A stretch of 64,000 bases of DNA from Hymenobacter glacialis (GCF_001816165.1 NZ_MDZC01000123.1:108912-172911); one strand, 5' to 3'; shown: positions 15,323 to 24,229, numbered from the stretch's first letter. The notes: generated by a model not told the origin, from the sequence alone. A program made the numbers and translations.

Positions 15323-16300
15323 TTAGCCTAGTGCTTTCACGGCGGCAGTCAGCTTGGGAAGCACATCAAATACGTCGCCCACAATGCCGTAGTCGGCCGC
15401 TTTGAAGAAAGGCGCCTCGGGGTCTTTGTTGATGACCACAATCACCTTGCTGCTGTTCACGCCAGCCAGGTGCTGGATGGCGCCCGAAATACCGCAGGCA
15501 ATGTACAGGTTCGGCGAGACCGTGATGCCGGTCTGGCCCACGTGCTCGTGGTGAGGGCGCCAGTCCACGTCCGACACCGGCTTGGAGCAGGCCGTAGCCG
15601 CACCCAGGGCCTTGGCCAGGTCTTCAATCAGCCCCCAGTTCTCGGGGCCCTTCATGCCACGGCCACCGGATACCACCAAGTCAGCCTCGGGCAGCAGAAT
15701 GCCGCCGGCCTGGTCCTGCATCACCACCTGGGTGGGGGCGTCGGCAAAGTCCGCGTCGGTGAGCTGGGCCGCGAAGGTCACCACCTCGGCCGTTTTGCCG
15801 GCTTGGTGCTTGGCTCCGGTCGAGTTCTTTTTCACGGCAATGATTTTACGGTCGCCGCTCAGCAGCACGTCCGAAAACGCCTTGCCCGAGAAAGCACCGC
15901 GCCGCACCATAAACTGGCCGTCGGTCGTTTTGGGCAGCTCCACCACGTTGGTGGCCAGGCTGGCCTTGAGCCGCACCGACAGGCGCGAACCAACGGCCGC
16001 GCCAATGTTGGAGTTGGCGAGGATGATGATTTTAGCCTGCTCCTGCTCGGCCGCCGTGGCAATGAGCTTGGTGTAGGCATTGTTAACAAAATCTTTCAGG
16101 CGCGGCTCGGCATCATACAGCACTTTGCTGATGCCCTGCTCGCCCAGCGTGGCCAGGTTGGCGGTAGTGGCTTCGCCCACCGCAATGGCGGTGGCGGTGG
16201 TGCCCAGCATGGCGGCCACCTCGGCTCCGTAGGAGGCCACTTCCAGCGAGGACTTTTTTACTTCGCCATCGGCGCATTCAACTACTACTAATACGGACAT
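15323..16300 (-). CDS. etfA: Electron transfer flavoprotein subunit alpha
   Basis: The FAD-binding subunit of electron transfer flavoprotein, which takes electrons from acyl-CoA dehydrogenases to the quinone pool. At 325 residues it has the two-domain layout: the N-terminal domain to about residue 190 opens MSVLVVVECADGEVKKSS, and the C-terminal FAD domain has GGRGMKGPENWGLIEDLAKALG, GQTGITVSPNLYIACGISGAIQHL and VINKDPEAPFFKAADYGIVGD (each a family hallmark, quoted here in parts of 20 or fewer residues: GGRGMKGPENWG, GQTGITVSPNLYIA, GISGAIQHLAG, NKDPEAPFFKAADYG). It follows etfB by 109 bases on the same strand. Confidence 0.96.
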   Translation of the reverse strand: MSVLVVVECADGEVKKSSLEVASYGAEVAAMLGTTATAIAVGEATTANLATLGEQGISKVLYDAEPRLKDFVNNAYTKLIATAAEQEQAKIIILANSNIGAAVGSRLSVRLKASLATNVVELPKTTDGQFMVRRGAFSGKAFSDVLLSGDRKIIAVKKNSTGAKHQAGKTAEVVTFAAQLTDADFADAPTQVVMQDQAGGILLPEADLVVSGGRGMKGPENWGLIEDLAKALGAATACSKPVSDVDWRPHHEHVGQTGITVSPNLYIACGISGAIQHLAGVNSSKVIVVINKDPEAPFFKAADYGIVGDVFDVLPKLTAAVKALG

Positions 16301-16409
16301 TTTGAGAGAATTATAAATTATGAATTAGCAATTATGAGTTGAGATTTTATGAGTTATGAATCGACTTTTCTGCCAATTCATACTTCATAATTTTTAATTC
16401 ATAATTCAA
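16301..16409. repeat. AT-rich inverted repeat in the etfB-etfA spacer
   Basis: AAATTATGAATTAGCAATTA on the left and the reverse complement of TAATTTTTAATTCATAATTC on the right match at about 20 of 23 positions. The spacer is much AT-richer than the genes. Confidence 0.6.
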
Positions 16410-17150
16410 CTAAATGACTTTGGCTTCGTTGCGCAGCAGCTTGATGAGCTCGCCGGCGTTTTCGGCATCAATGAGCTTCACGCCCTGCTTCTTGGGCGGC
16501 AGCGCAAACTCGGCTACTTTGGTGCGAGCGGGTTCGCCCACGGGCTCCACCACTTTCAGGGGTTTGGTGCGGGCCGTCATAATGCCGCGCATGTTGGGGA
16601 TGCGGGGCTCGCACATGGGCTGCTGGCACGAGGCCACGAAGGGCGTGTTCACGCTCACAATCTCCTTGCCGCCTTCAATTTCGCGCTCCAGCGTGGCGGT
16701 GTTGCCGCTCATATCCAGCTTCATGGCCGGGGCCACCGTGGGAATGCCCAGCATTTCGCCCACCATGCCGTGCACCTGGAAACCGTTGTAGTCGATGCTC
16801 TCCTTGCCCATCAGAATCACGTCATAAGCGCCTTCTTTGGCGATGGCCGCGATTTGCTCGGCTACGAAGTAGGCGTCCTGCGGCGCCGCGTTCACGCGAA
16901 TGGCGTCGTCGGCGCCAATGGCCAGGGCCTTGCGGATGTTGGGCTCGGTGTCGGCTTCGCCCACGTTGAGCACCGTGACGGTACCACTGCCAGCGGCCTC
17001 TTTCAGCTCAATGGCGCGGGTGAGGGCGTATTCGTCCCAGGGGTTAATCACGAACTGCACCCCGGCCTTGTTAAACTCCTTGTTATCGGGCGTGAAGGTG
17101 ATTTTGGTGGTCGTGTCGGGCACGTTACTGATGCAAACGAGAAATTTCAT
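16410..17150 (-). CDS. etfB: Electron transfer flavoprotein subunit beta
   Basis: The AMP-binding partner of EtfA. The 246-residue sequence begins MKFLVCISNVPDTTTKITF and contains the family blocks VINPWDEYALTRAIELKE (about 35-52), DVILMGKESIDYNGFQVHG, and the recognition-loop region FVASCQQPMCEPRIPNMRGI. It precedes etfA, the normal order, and together they link fatty-acid beta-oxidation or other acyl-CoA oxidation to respiration; a thiolase occurs elsewhere in the window. A TATCTTTG -7 box is found 59 bases upstream of the start. Confidence 0.96.
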   Translation of the reverse strand: MKFLVCISNVPDTTTKITFTPDNKEFNKAGVQFVINPWDEYALTRAIELKEAAGSGTVTVLNVGEADTEPNIRKALAIGADDAIRVNAAPQDAYFVAEQIAAIAKEGAYDVILMGKESIDYNGFQVHGMVGEMLGIPTVAPAMKLDMSGNTATLEREIEGGKEIVSVNTPFVASCQQPMCEPRIPNMRGIMTARTKPLKVVEPVGEPARTKVAEFALPPKKQGVKLIDAENAGELIKLLRNEAKVI

Positions 17151-17209
17151 GCAAGGGGGCTGAAATCAGAGAAGATGAGATGCTACGCGGAAAAACCGCA
17201 AATTTGGCG

Positions 17210-17217
17210 CAAAGATA
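17210..17217 (-). promoter_or_regulatory. -7 promoter box (TATCTTTG) of etfB
   Basis: A perfect TAnnTTTG match on the minus strand, 59 bases before etfB, in the divergent spacer with the TPR gene. Confidence 0.45.
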
Positions 17218-17235
17218 ACCCGAAACCACCCCCGA

Positions 17236-17574
17236 ATGAACACACCGCCCACCCGGTTGCAGCAACTGCTGGCCTTCTACGACGCCGACCCCAACGATGC
17301 CTTTACCATTTATGCCCTGGCTACCGAATACCGGGCGCAAGAGCCGGAAAAGGCTTGGGGCTATTATGAGAAACTACTAGCCGAGCACCCCGATTACGTG
17401 GGCACCTATTACCACGCAGGCAAGCTGCTCGAGCAGTTTGATAAGAAAAACGAAGCCGAAAAAGTTTATCGCACCGGCTTGGTAGTGGCCCGCAAAGCCG
17501 GCCAGCAGCACGCCGCCAGCGAGCTCCTGCAAGCCCTGAACGCCTGCCTGGGCCTGGATTATGAAGACGACTAG
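17236..17574 (+). CDS. Small TPR-repeat protein
   Basis: A 112-residue cytoplasmic protein made of tetratricopeptide-type helix pairs. Residues about 20-50 (DAFTIYALATEYRAQEPEKA), 54-88 (HPDYVGTYYHAGKLLEQFDK) and 88-110 show the TPR spacing of Tyr, Gly and Ala residues. It has no signal peptide. Such short TPR proteins mediate protein-protein contacts. It is divergent from etfB with an 85-base spacer that holds at least the etfB promoter. The functional link to Etf is only positional. Confidence 0.8.
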   Translation: MNTPPTRLQQLLAFYDADPNDAFTIYALATEYRAQEPEKAWGYYEKLLAEHPDYVGTYYHAGKLLEQFDKKNEAEKVYRTGLVVARKAGQQHAASELLQALNACLGLDYEDD

Positions 17575-18141
17575 CGCGGGCAGTACAATGGCTTCAAAAC
17601 CGCTGCTGTTTCGCTGCTCCAGGCATCTGCACCGCTTCGTTCCCTCAGGACGTGCGGTGGCTGTGATTGGCCCGGCGCAACAGTGCCGCATGCGAAGGCA
17701 ATGCCTCGCTCGCACTCCCAATAATTTTGGTGATGCCTACGTGGCGCCGCTTCGCGCTACTCCGGCTGTGCCTGTCCCACACCAGGCTGGGGTCAATATA
17801 GCGTGAGAGTCCTGCTATTATAGTCCTCCTTGAAGCTTCGCTCTACCGGTCCTGCTTGCCCGTGCCGGTCGGGCTGTGGCTGCGAGCAGCGTCCATCACC
17901 AAAATAATAAATTTTATGTCCATGGCCAGTACAGGCTCAATGGGAGGGGTTGTAATATGCAGATAATAAAGAACAAATTGTGTTTATGGTTGGTATTATT
18001 TAAAGCGTGAAAGGACCAGTTTAACGAGGATTATACTGAGTTTATCGTAAATTATAATAATATAAGGTATTTATTTTGTTATATTATTGCAGAAATGCTC
18101 CAATAAGGGGTTGCTCTCTCCACTGCTCCTAACCTTCTGCA
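17575..18141. other. 567-base intergenic region without a convincing gene
   Basis: The first half (to about 17900) is GC-rich with short open frames that lack coding character. The second half (about 17900-18125) is AT-rich (for example ATTATAATAATATAAGG) and probably carries the promoter of the DUF937 gene. No RNA gene was recognised. Confidence 0.5.
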
Positions 18142-18828
18142 ATGCCCATCTTACTTAAGACAGTCGAAGCTGCATTTTCCCGGGAACTGGTGGGGCACTT
18201 AGCGGCCCGGTTGGGCGAAAGCGAAAGTGGGGTAAGTAGAACCGTAAATGCGTTGCTGCCTTTGGTAATGGGCGGCATTATAAACGGCGTTGGAACCGGG
18301 GCCTGTTTGGCAATTCATGAGCACAGTGTCAGGGCTTTCCATTCTACTGACAGGAAAGACTTTTCCGTTACTGATTTGCTGGGTATTATGGGCAGTGGTG
18401 CCGATGCCAGCGGGCTGTTGGCGCAAGGTGAACGGCTGCTGGCTACACTGTTTAACCAGCCTGATGCCGCGATTGCGGAAGCAGTCAGCGCCTATGCGGG
18501 CATCAAAGCAGAATCGGCGGGCACGGTTCTGCGGCTGGTTGGGGCCGTACTTCCCGCCCTGTTGGGCCAATACACCGAAACCTACCACCTGCGTCCGGAG
18601 GCCTTGGGTGTTGCGCTGCTGGGCTTGCGCAATACGGTGCGCGGCATGGTTCCTCGCGGCCTCACCGGCCTCACCGAGTTGCTATGGCCGGAGGGAATGG
18701 GAACGGGCGCTACCTGCGGCAGCCTTCAGCCTGGCGCCGGTGCTGCAGAGGCATCTCACCTGCGGTGGTACCAAACGCTGCTGGCATCAACCAGCTTCGT
18801 GGTGTTGCTAACCCTTACGCTGGTTTAA
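18142..18828 (+). CDS. DUF937 domain protein with C-terminal membrane segment
   Basis: A 228-residue protein. Residues about 10-160 resemble DUF937: an early helix with LAARLGESESGVSRTVNALL, the phrase LLPLVMGGIINGV, then LPALLGQY. The end (ASTSFVVLLTLTLV) is a short hydrophobic segment fitting a membrane anchor. The role of DUF937 is unknown; these proteins are frequent in Bacteroidota, often with OmpA domains, which this one lacks. It converges on the flippase gene with 34 bases between. No signal peptide is seen. Confidence 0.7.
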   Translation: MPILLKTVEAAFSRELVGHLAARLGESESGVSRTVNALLPLVMGGIINGVGTGACLAIHEHSVRAFHSTDRKDFSVTDLLGIMGSGADASGLLAQGERLLATLFNQPDAAIAEAVSAYAGIKAESAGTVLRLVGAVLPALLGQYTETYHLRPEALGVALLGLRNTVRGMVPRGLTGLTELLWPEGMGTGATCGSLQPGAGAAEASHLRWYQTLLASTSFVVLLTLTLV

Positions 18829-18862
18829 GTTCTTTCCGAACAAGACAATCAGCCCAGCGGCG

Positions 18863-20356
18863 CTAGCTTTTGGCCAGGCGAGCCTTCAGGCTGCCCAGCA
18901 AGCCGGTGAGCTCGGGGGCCGTGCGCGTGAGCAGTACCCCGGCGGCGTAAAGCACCGTGAGCGTGCCTCCACGCAGGAGCAGATTGAGCCAGGCACTGGC
19001 CAGGTCGGGCATGAGCCACGCGGTGCCGCCGGCCACCGCCGCTACCGCCAGTATCCGCAGGATGCGGCCATCAAAGGGCTGCAGGCCGTAGTGGCGCCAC
19101 ACAAACCACGTGCGGGCGATGTTGATGCTGACCAGGGCCGCGCAGTACGCCAGGGCCGCGCCCGCCAGCTGCATCCGCGGAATCAGCACCCAGTTGAGGG
19201 CCACCACGGCAATGGCCAGGGAGATGTTGAACACCAAATCGAAGCGGTAGCGGGGCGAGGTAGCCACAATGATGCCGTTGACGCCGGTAATGCCGTCTAC
19301 CAGCCGCCCGGCCAGCAGCAGCAGCACCGCGCTGGTGCCCACCGCGTATTCGGGACGGTCAATCAGCCCATATATAAAGTCCAGATTCAGCCCGATGCCC
19401 AGCGCCAGGTAGCAGCCCAGCAGGGTATTGATGCGGGTGCTGCGGCGGTAGAAATCGGCCATCTTGGCCATATCGCCTTCCTTCCAGTACTCGGCGATGA
19501 GCGAAAAGGCGGTTTTGTAGAGCGCCCGAAAGGGCAGGACCAGCGCCGTACTGATGTTGGTGGCAATGAGGTAGATGCCCGCTGCAGCCAAGCTGAGCTT
19601 GGTGCCCACCAGCAGGGTGTCGATGTTGAGCAGCACGGTGCCCGAAATGTTGCTCAGCAGCATAAACCCGCCAAAGCCCAGCATCTCACGCAACGGCTTG
19701 ATGCGCAACGCCGCCCGGGTAGGCCGCAGGTGCAGCTCGCCGATGGCGGCCAGGTAGCAGGTGAGTAGCACCGCCACTACCGCATACGCCCCGGTATAGG
19801 CCAGCACAAACTCGTGGAAGCTGATGTAGTGCTGGCTGTAGGCCACGGCCGCCCCCACCAGCATGAGTCGTAGCAGGATTTCCTGTGCAAACGACGAGAA
19901 AGACGTGTGAAACAGCGACTTCAGGTACGCATCCTGCAGCGAACCCAGCATGATGCACCCCGCCAGGCCAATGGCCACCGTGTAGTGCGAGGCCAGCAGG
20001 GCCGCATCGGCGCCCGAGGCGTACCACTGAATAACCAGCGGCTTCCCAACCCACATCAGCAGCGCCACCACCACAAACCCGAGCAGCGGCGGCCCCAGCA
20101 GCAGCGGAAAAAAGCCGCCGTGGTTGCGCCCCTGGTTCCGGAAAAACGGGAAGTAGCGCATGCCCGCACTGGCAAACCCAAAAGCCGCCACCTGCGCGCC
20201 AATGGTGGCCAACGGCACCAGCACGCCAGCCGTGAGGCCAATCTGGCTCGACGAGAGCAGCCGGGGCAGGATGAGGATGGTATTGGCAAAGCCAATGGCC
20301 AGGCCGATGTAGGAAATCAGGGTATTGCGAATGCCCTGGCGCTGAACGATGCCCAA
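18863..20356 (-). CDS. Wzx-type oligosaccharide flippase (MOP/MATE superfamily)
   Basis: Predicted inner-membrane flippase of about 497 residues with some 12-14 hydrophobic segments, of the polysaccharide transporter group that turns undecaprenyl-linked repeat units to the periplasmic face. The family start is recognisable as GIVQRQGIRNTLISYIGLAI. There is no ATG near it: a TTG at 20356 gives exactly this N terminus, while the longer frame opens with GTG at 20413 inside a perfect hairpin and adds 19 residues of repeat-derived sequence. I prefer the TTG. It is the last gene of the minus-strand glycan locus and follows the deacetylase-like gene, so it probably exports the nonulosonate-containing glycan. 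Confidence 0.85.
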   Translation of the reverse strand: MGIVQRQGIRNTLISYIGLAIGFANTILILPRLLSSSQIGLTAGVLVPLATIGAQVAAFGFASAGMRYFPFFRNQGRNHGGFFPLLLGPPLLGFVVVALLMWVGKPLVIQWYASGADAALLASHYTVAIGLAGCIMLGSLQDAYLKSLFHTSFSSFAQEILLRLMLVGAAVAYSQHYISFHEFVLAYTGAYAVVAVLLTCYLAAIGELHLRPTRAALRIKPLREMLGFGGFMLLSNISGTVLLNIDTLLVGTKLSLAAAGIYLIATNISTALVLPFRALYKTAFSLIAEYWKEGDMAKMADFYRRSTRINTLLGCYLALGIGLNLDFIYGLIDRPEYAVGTSAVLLLLAGRLVDGITGVNGIIVATSPRYRFDLVFNISLAIAVVALNWVLIPRMQLAGAALAYCAALVSINIARTWFVWRHYGLQPFDGRILRILAVAAVAGGTAWLMPDLASAWLNLLLRGGTLTVLYAAGVLLTRTAPELTGLLGSLKARLAKS

Positions 20357-20377
20357 TTGGGGGGAGGAGTGAAATGC

Positions 20378-20430
20378 AGCACATGCTTTAGCTTGTGCAT
20401 CGAAAAAAAGCACAAGCTAAAGCATGTGCT
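20378..20430. repeat. Perfect 21-bp hairpin before the flippase gene
   Basis: The left arm AGCACATGCTTTAGCTTGTG plus C (20378-20398) and its exact complement (20410-20430) flank an 11-base loop. It sits between the deacetylase-like gene and the flippase. Confidence 0.9.
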
Positions 20431-20436
20431 ACAAGC

Positions 20437-21813
20437 TCAAAGTTCGGCCACAATCTGGCTTCCGCCCAAAAAAGCTGCACTGCGCTGCTGCAGGTAACTC
20501 ATTATTTCGGCGAACTGGCGCGGGCCGTTGATGGTGTTTGTCGGGTCAAAATGGTTGTTGTGCCAGAGCAGGGTGGCCACGCCGCCAAACTTCTCAATTT
20601 CCGCGAACACCGGCTGCAAAGCCGGCAGAATGTTGGTGGCCTGCAGCTGCAGGTAATGCGGGTGATGCAGCGTAGTGTCCATCACATTCAGTGGGATTTC
20701 GAGAAAACCATGCTCGCCGCCGGTGGCAAAATCGAAGGGATAGAAGGGGTGGCAGTAGGAATGCCGAAAGCCAAAATGCTCGGCGAAGCCCAGGGTCGAA
20801 TCGTAGGAAAATCCGCCAACCGCTGCAACAATGGCCGGCGTAAGGCGCGGTTCCCAGCGTAGATAATGAAAGCGCAGGCCACTCCCTGCCACGGGGGCCA
20901 GTGTGAAAGCCTCACGGTCCAGCTGGCGCGAATCAGCGGCCGTGCCGATGCTGCCGTGCAGTCCGATTTCGCAGCCCAGCTGCCCAAGCTTCCGCAGTCG
21001 CGCCAGCAATTTCGGGTTCAGAAAGTAGTCGGCGTTGGGCGTGTCGTCGGGGCCGGGGCGGTGCTCGGGCAGGATAAAAAAGGTAGACCTGGCCCCGTAG
21101 GAAGCCACCACGGCGGCTACTGCTTCCAGGTTGTCCCAGGCATCGGGCCGGGTGAAATGCCGCCACAACTGCTGCCCGAATTGTAGCAGGCGGCCCTGTT
21201 GCAATGCCGCCTTGGCGGGGCCTTTCCAACCGCTGCGCAGGCTGTCGATGTCGTGCGTGACGAAGGCAGCGAATGGCGCGCCGCCCTGCCAGGTACGAGG
21301 CTGCAACGGCAGCCCACTCGCGTGCTCCACGGCCGCTTTCAACACGTCAAAGTAGTAGTTGACCACGGGCAGCGCCACAAAGCCGTACTGGCTTTGTACG
21401 CTGGATGCGTAGGGAAACCGGCCGTGCCGGTCACGCGTGTCAGAAAAATACTCCTGCCATCCGCTAAGCAGGTAAAAAGCCGCCGAGATTATGTCGGCCC
21501 TGATGATGGCCTGTCCCGCGTGCAGCTCCAGCAGCGGCGCATCCGGCTCCCTATCAAAGAAAAACGGCACCCGCTGGCCCCTCCATTCCCGAAAATTGGG
21601 TGCGGGCGGGTAGGGGGCAGACTGCTCAAAAAAGCCCGACGCGCCTTCAGCTACCCGAATAGCGAGACCTGTGCCGCCGTAGCCAATGGCCACCACTGGT
21701 ACGTTGGCATACGCCAGCCGAAAATGCCGCAGCACGTACGCCAGCCGCATTTCCCCGGTGATGGGCGCGGCCACTGGCAGCGGCAGGGCAGACGAACGGG
21801 CAGGGGCGGGCAT
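20437..21813 (-). CDS. Polysaccharide deacetylase-like protein
   Basis: A 458-residue protein started at 21813 (MPAPARSSALPL). The C-terminal half has the NodB-like pattern: FAAFVTHDIDSL near residues 208-219 supplies the Asp/Asp pair, CEIGLHGS near 300 the metal His region, and LLWHNNHFD near 425 the final catalytic His region. The N-terminal 190 residues correspond to the extra domain found in 'polysaccharide deacetylase family' proteins of glycan clusters. The expected reaction is removal of N- or O-acetyl groups from a glycan. It sits between a GT-B-like gene and the flippase in one run, overlapping neither. Whether all metal ligands are intact needs an alignment. Confidence 0.8.
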   Translation of the reverse strand: MPAPARSSALPLPVAAPITGEMRLAYVLRHFRLAYANVPVVAIGYGGTGLAIRVAEGASGFFEQSAPYPPAPNFREWRGQRVPFFFDREPDAPLLELHAGQAIIRADIISAAFYLLSGWQEYFSDTRDRHGRFPYASSVQSQYGFVALPVVNYYFDVLKAAVEHASGLPLQPRTWQGGAPFAAFVTHDIDSLRSGWKGPAKAALQQGRLLQFGQQLWRHFTRPDAWDNLEAVAAVVASYGARSTFFILPEHRPGPDDTPNADYFLNPKLLARLRKLGQLGCEIGLHGSIGTAADSRQLDREAFTLAPVAGSGLRFHYLRWEPRLTPAIVAAVGGFSYDSTLGFAEHFGFRHSYCHPFYPFDFATGGEHGFLEIPLNVMDTTLHHPHYLQLQATNILPALQPVFAEIEKFGGVATLLWHNNHFDPTNTINGPRQFAEIMSYLQQRSAAFLGGSQIVAEL

Positions 21814-21818
21814 GGTGG

Positions 21819-21826
21819 TAAAAGTA
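21819..21826 (-). promoter_or_regulatory. Near-consensus -7 box five bases before the deacetylase start
   Basis: TACTTTTA on the minus strand matches TAnnTTTG at all but the last base and ends 5 bases before ATG 21813. It lies inside the end of the preceding gene. Confidence 0.3.
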
Positions 21827-21854
21827 CAGCGGTGCCTGCTGGCAACTGCGGGCC

Positions 21855-23153
21855 CTAGCGCGGGGCCTGCAGCCACTCGTGCAGCAGGGCCAGGGTGCGG
21901 GGCTGGCTGCGGCCTTCGTCGGGCGTGCCCAGCGTGGCGTTGTAGTAAACGGCGCGGCGGTATAGGTCGGCGGGCTTGCTGACGGCGTAGCGGCGGAGGC
22001 AGGCCACCAGCTCGGCCGGAGTATCGGCCCGCGCTACCAGGCCGCGGGCCGCGTAGCCGTAGTAGTCGTCAGTGAGCGGGTTGGTGCCGAAGCGGTAGTA
22101 CACGCTGGCCACGTTCAGGAGCGTGGCCTCGAGGTGCGTGGAGGTATCGGCGGCCACCAGGGCATCTTGTCGCAGCAGGAAATCAAACACGTTTTCCTCG
22201 CGGGCGCTGGACCACTGCAGGCCGGGCACCAGCTGCCGCAGCGGCTCAAAGTCGCGCCCATCGCTGGGGTGGGGGCGCAGGGTGAAGGTGAGTTTCGGCA
22301 ACTCTTTGGCCAGCAGCGCAATGGTGGCGGTGAGGGCCGGCAGGGGGTCGTGCACGTTGCAGGCAATGCCCACGCGGCGCACGGCCGGGGCGGTGTTGCG
22401 GCGGGCCAGGTAGGCATCAGCCTTGGGCATGCCCACCAGCTCCACGCGCCCGTGCACCGGGCCGCAGAGGCGGTACTTATCGAGGGCATCCTGGCCTTCC
22501 AGCAGGCTCAGGTCGAAGCCCAGGGGGGGGAAATTGGCGCTCACGCTGGCATGCTGCACGTAGGCGGTAGGCACGCCCTCGGCCCGGCAGGCCAGCAGCA
22601 GCGAGCGGGTGTCGTCGTTGTGGTCGTTGGAGAATACCACGGCCTGGGGCTGGTAGTGCCGCAGCGCCCGGCGGTACACCTCGTAATAGCCGATGGCGTA
22701 AAAAATGAAGTCGAAAAACCGCCACGCCCGCCGGCCTTCCGTGCGCAGCAAGCCTGCCATCGCCGCCGGAAATTGCCAGTAGAATAGCAGCTTGCGCCGC
22801 AGGGAAAGGCGGTTCACAGCCGCGTTATACCTGCCAATGTGCTTGGCTTGGCCCGCCACCAGCACCGCATCGGGCCGGGCTTCTTTGATGAAAGCCAGGG
22901 CGTCGTAATTGTTGGCGCTCACCACGTACAGCCACACCTTGCCCTGCAGCTCGTCCCGGTTATTAATGGGGCTGAAAATATTGCCCAGCAGCCGCAGCCC
23001 CGCGTAGCCGGCCACCCGCGCCAGCCGCTTTACGGGGTTGGCGGGCGAAATATCAGCCAGCGCCGCCGGGGGTAGCGCCGCAAACACCGCCGTAAAGCGC
23101 AGCTGCAAAATGTCGCGCAGACGCGCGAGGAGCGGCAGGTTGGGCGCGGGCAT
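21855..23153 (-). CDS. Putative GT-B-fold glycosyltransferase of the nonulosonate locus
   Basis: A 432-residue cytoplasmic or peripheral protein with no clear signal. I do not recognise a named family. The layout suggests a GT-B fold: an N-terminal half with hydrophobic patches (WRFFDFIFYAIGYYEVYRRA), a central VPTAYVQHASVSANFPPL, and a C-terminal half with LTFTLRPHPSDGRDF and DALVAADTSTHLEATLL. This 'RPHP...D.S..lEA' pattern resembles nucleotide-binding regions of capsule, polysialyl and CDP-glycerol transferases. Its start overlaps the pseI stop by one base (TAATG), so the two are translationally coupled. A role in transferring the CMP-nonulosonate made by the locus is the best inference. 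Confidence 0.65.
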   Translation of the reverse strand: MPAPNLPLLARLRDILQLRFTAVFAALPPAALADISPANPVKRLARVAGYAGLRLLGNIFSPINNRDELQGKVWLYVVSANNYDALAFIKEARPDAVLVAGQAKHIGRYNAAVNRLSLRRKLLFYWQFPAAMAGLLRTEGRRAWRFFDFIFYAIGYYEVYRRALRHYQPQAVVFSNDHNDDTRSLLLACRAEGVPTAYVQHASVSANFPPLGFDLSLLEGQDALDKYRLCGPVHGRVELVGMPKADAYLARRNTAPAVRRVGIACNVHDPLPALTATIALLAKELPKLTFTLRPHPSDGRDFEPLRQLVPGLQWSSAREENVFDFLLRQDALVAADTSTHLEATLLNVASVYYRFGTNPLTDDYYGYAARGLVARADTPAELVACLRRYAVSKPADLYRRAVYYNATLGTPDEGRSQPRTLALLHEWLQAPR

Positions 23154-24196
23154 TACAGGGCGTCCCAGGTGAGCGGGGTGCCGGGCTGGAGGGGCTGGGT
23201 TGCCCGGCGGCCCAGCACCACGTCCCAGTGCCGGGGCCAGAGCCCGTCGCCGGGGCGAATGATTTTCAGGTTATCCGTAGTGAATTCCTCGCCTGCCGCA
23301 ATGGGCTTGGCCACGTAGATGCTGCGTTTGTAGAGCCGGCTTTTCTCCTCGCCGGCCTGAATGCAGAGCTGCACCGTGCCCAGGGCCTGGTGCGCCCGCT
23401 CGGTTTCCTCCACCAGGGCTTTCAACTCGTGCGGCTCCAGCGAAAAGGCCGAATCCACGCCGCCCTCGGCGCGGCTCAGGGTGAAGTGCTTCTCGATGAC
23501 GCAGGCACCCAGCGCCACGGCGGCCACGCTCGCGCCTACGCCCATGGTATGGTCGCTCAGGCCAATGGGGCAGCCGAAGGTTTCGGCCAGCACCGGAATG
23601 GTGCGCAGGTTGGTGTTGGCGGGGGAAGCGGGGTAGGTGCTGGTGCATTTCAGCAGCACCAGCTCGCGGCAGCCGGCTTCACGCAGCACCCGCACGGCAT
23701 CGTCAATTTCGGCCAGGGTGGCGGCGCCGGTGCTCACAATCACCGGCTTGCCGGTGGCGGCTACCTTGCGCAGCAGCGGCCAGTGCGCGTTTTCAAACGA
23801 GGCAATTTTGTAGGCCGGTACGTCCAGCTGCTCCAGGAAATCCACCGCCGTTTCGTCAAACGGGGAGCTGAAGGCCAGCATGCCGTGCTGCCGCGCTCGC
23901 GCAAACAGCTCGGCGTGCCACTCCCAGGGCGTGTGCGCCTCTTCGTAGAGCTTGTATAGGTTCTTGCCTTCCCACAGCGACTGGCCTTCTTCGTCGATGG
24001 CAAAGCCCGTGTCCATGGTGATGGTGTCGGCGGTGTAGGTCTGCAGCTTGAGGGCATCGACGCCGGCGGCCGCGGCAGCATCCACCAGGGCCAGTGCCCG
24101 CTCCAGGCTCTGGTTGTGGTTGCCCGACATTTCGGCAATGATAAACGGCTTGTGCGCGGGGCCGACGGGCCGGCCGCCGATGGTAATTTCAGTCAT
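23153..24196 (-). CDS. pseI: Pseudaminic acid synthase (NeuB family)
   Basis: Condenses phosphoenolpyruvate with a 6-deoxy-2,4-diacetamido-hexose to make the nine-carbon nonulosonate. The 347-residue protein has the NeuB TIM-barrel domain: FIIAEMSGNHNQSLERAL near residues 18-35, LKLQTYTADTITM, SSPFDETAVDFLE, KIASFENAHWPLL, and IGLSDHTMGVGASVAAVALG near 210. An SAF antifreeze-like domain follows (about 285-347: RSIYVAKPIAAGEEFT). The sequence favours PseI over legionaminic or sialic acid synthases because the AEMSGNHN and TYTADT words are usual in PseI; the context of pseB and pseC supports this. It overlaps the downstream gene by one base. Confidence 0.9.
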   Translation of the reverse strand: MTEITIGGRPVGPAHKPFIIAEMSGNHNQSLERALALVDAAAAAGVDALKLQTYTADTITMDTGFAIDEEGQSLWEGKNLYKLYEEAHTPWEWHAELFARARQHGMLAFSSPFDETAVDFLEQLDVPAYKIASFENAHWPLLRKVAATGKPVIVSTGAATLAEIDDAVRVLREAGCRELVLLKCTSTYPASPANTNLRTIPVLAETFGCPIGLSDHTMGVGASVAAVALGACVIEKHFTLSRAEGGVDSAFSLEPHELKALVEETERAHQALGTVQLCIQAGEEKSRLYKRSIYVAKPIAAGEEFTTDNLKIIRPGDGLWPRHWDVVLGRRATQPLQPGTPLTWDAL

Positions 24197-24221
24197 GTTC
24201 AGGGAAAGCCAATCAGGCCCG

Positions 24222-24229
24222 CAAAGGTA
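24222..24229 (-). promoter_or_regulatory. -7 promoter box (TACCTTTG) of pseI
   Basis: A perfect TAnnTTTG match on the minus strand, 25 bases before the pseI start. It suggests that pseI begins a transcript that continues into the GT, deacetylase and flippase genes. Confidence 0.5.

Noticed and set aside
17561..17806. 81-codon open frame after the TPR gene
   Set aside because: It starts inside the TPR gene, lacks coding character and ends in the GC-rich spacer.
20357..20413. N-terminal extension of the flippase from GTG 20413
   Set aside because: The added residues are encoded by a hairpin and do not fit the family; the TTG start is preferred.
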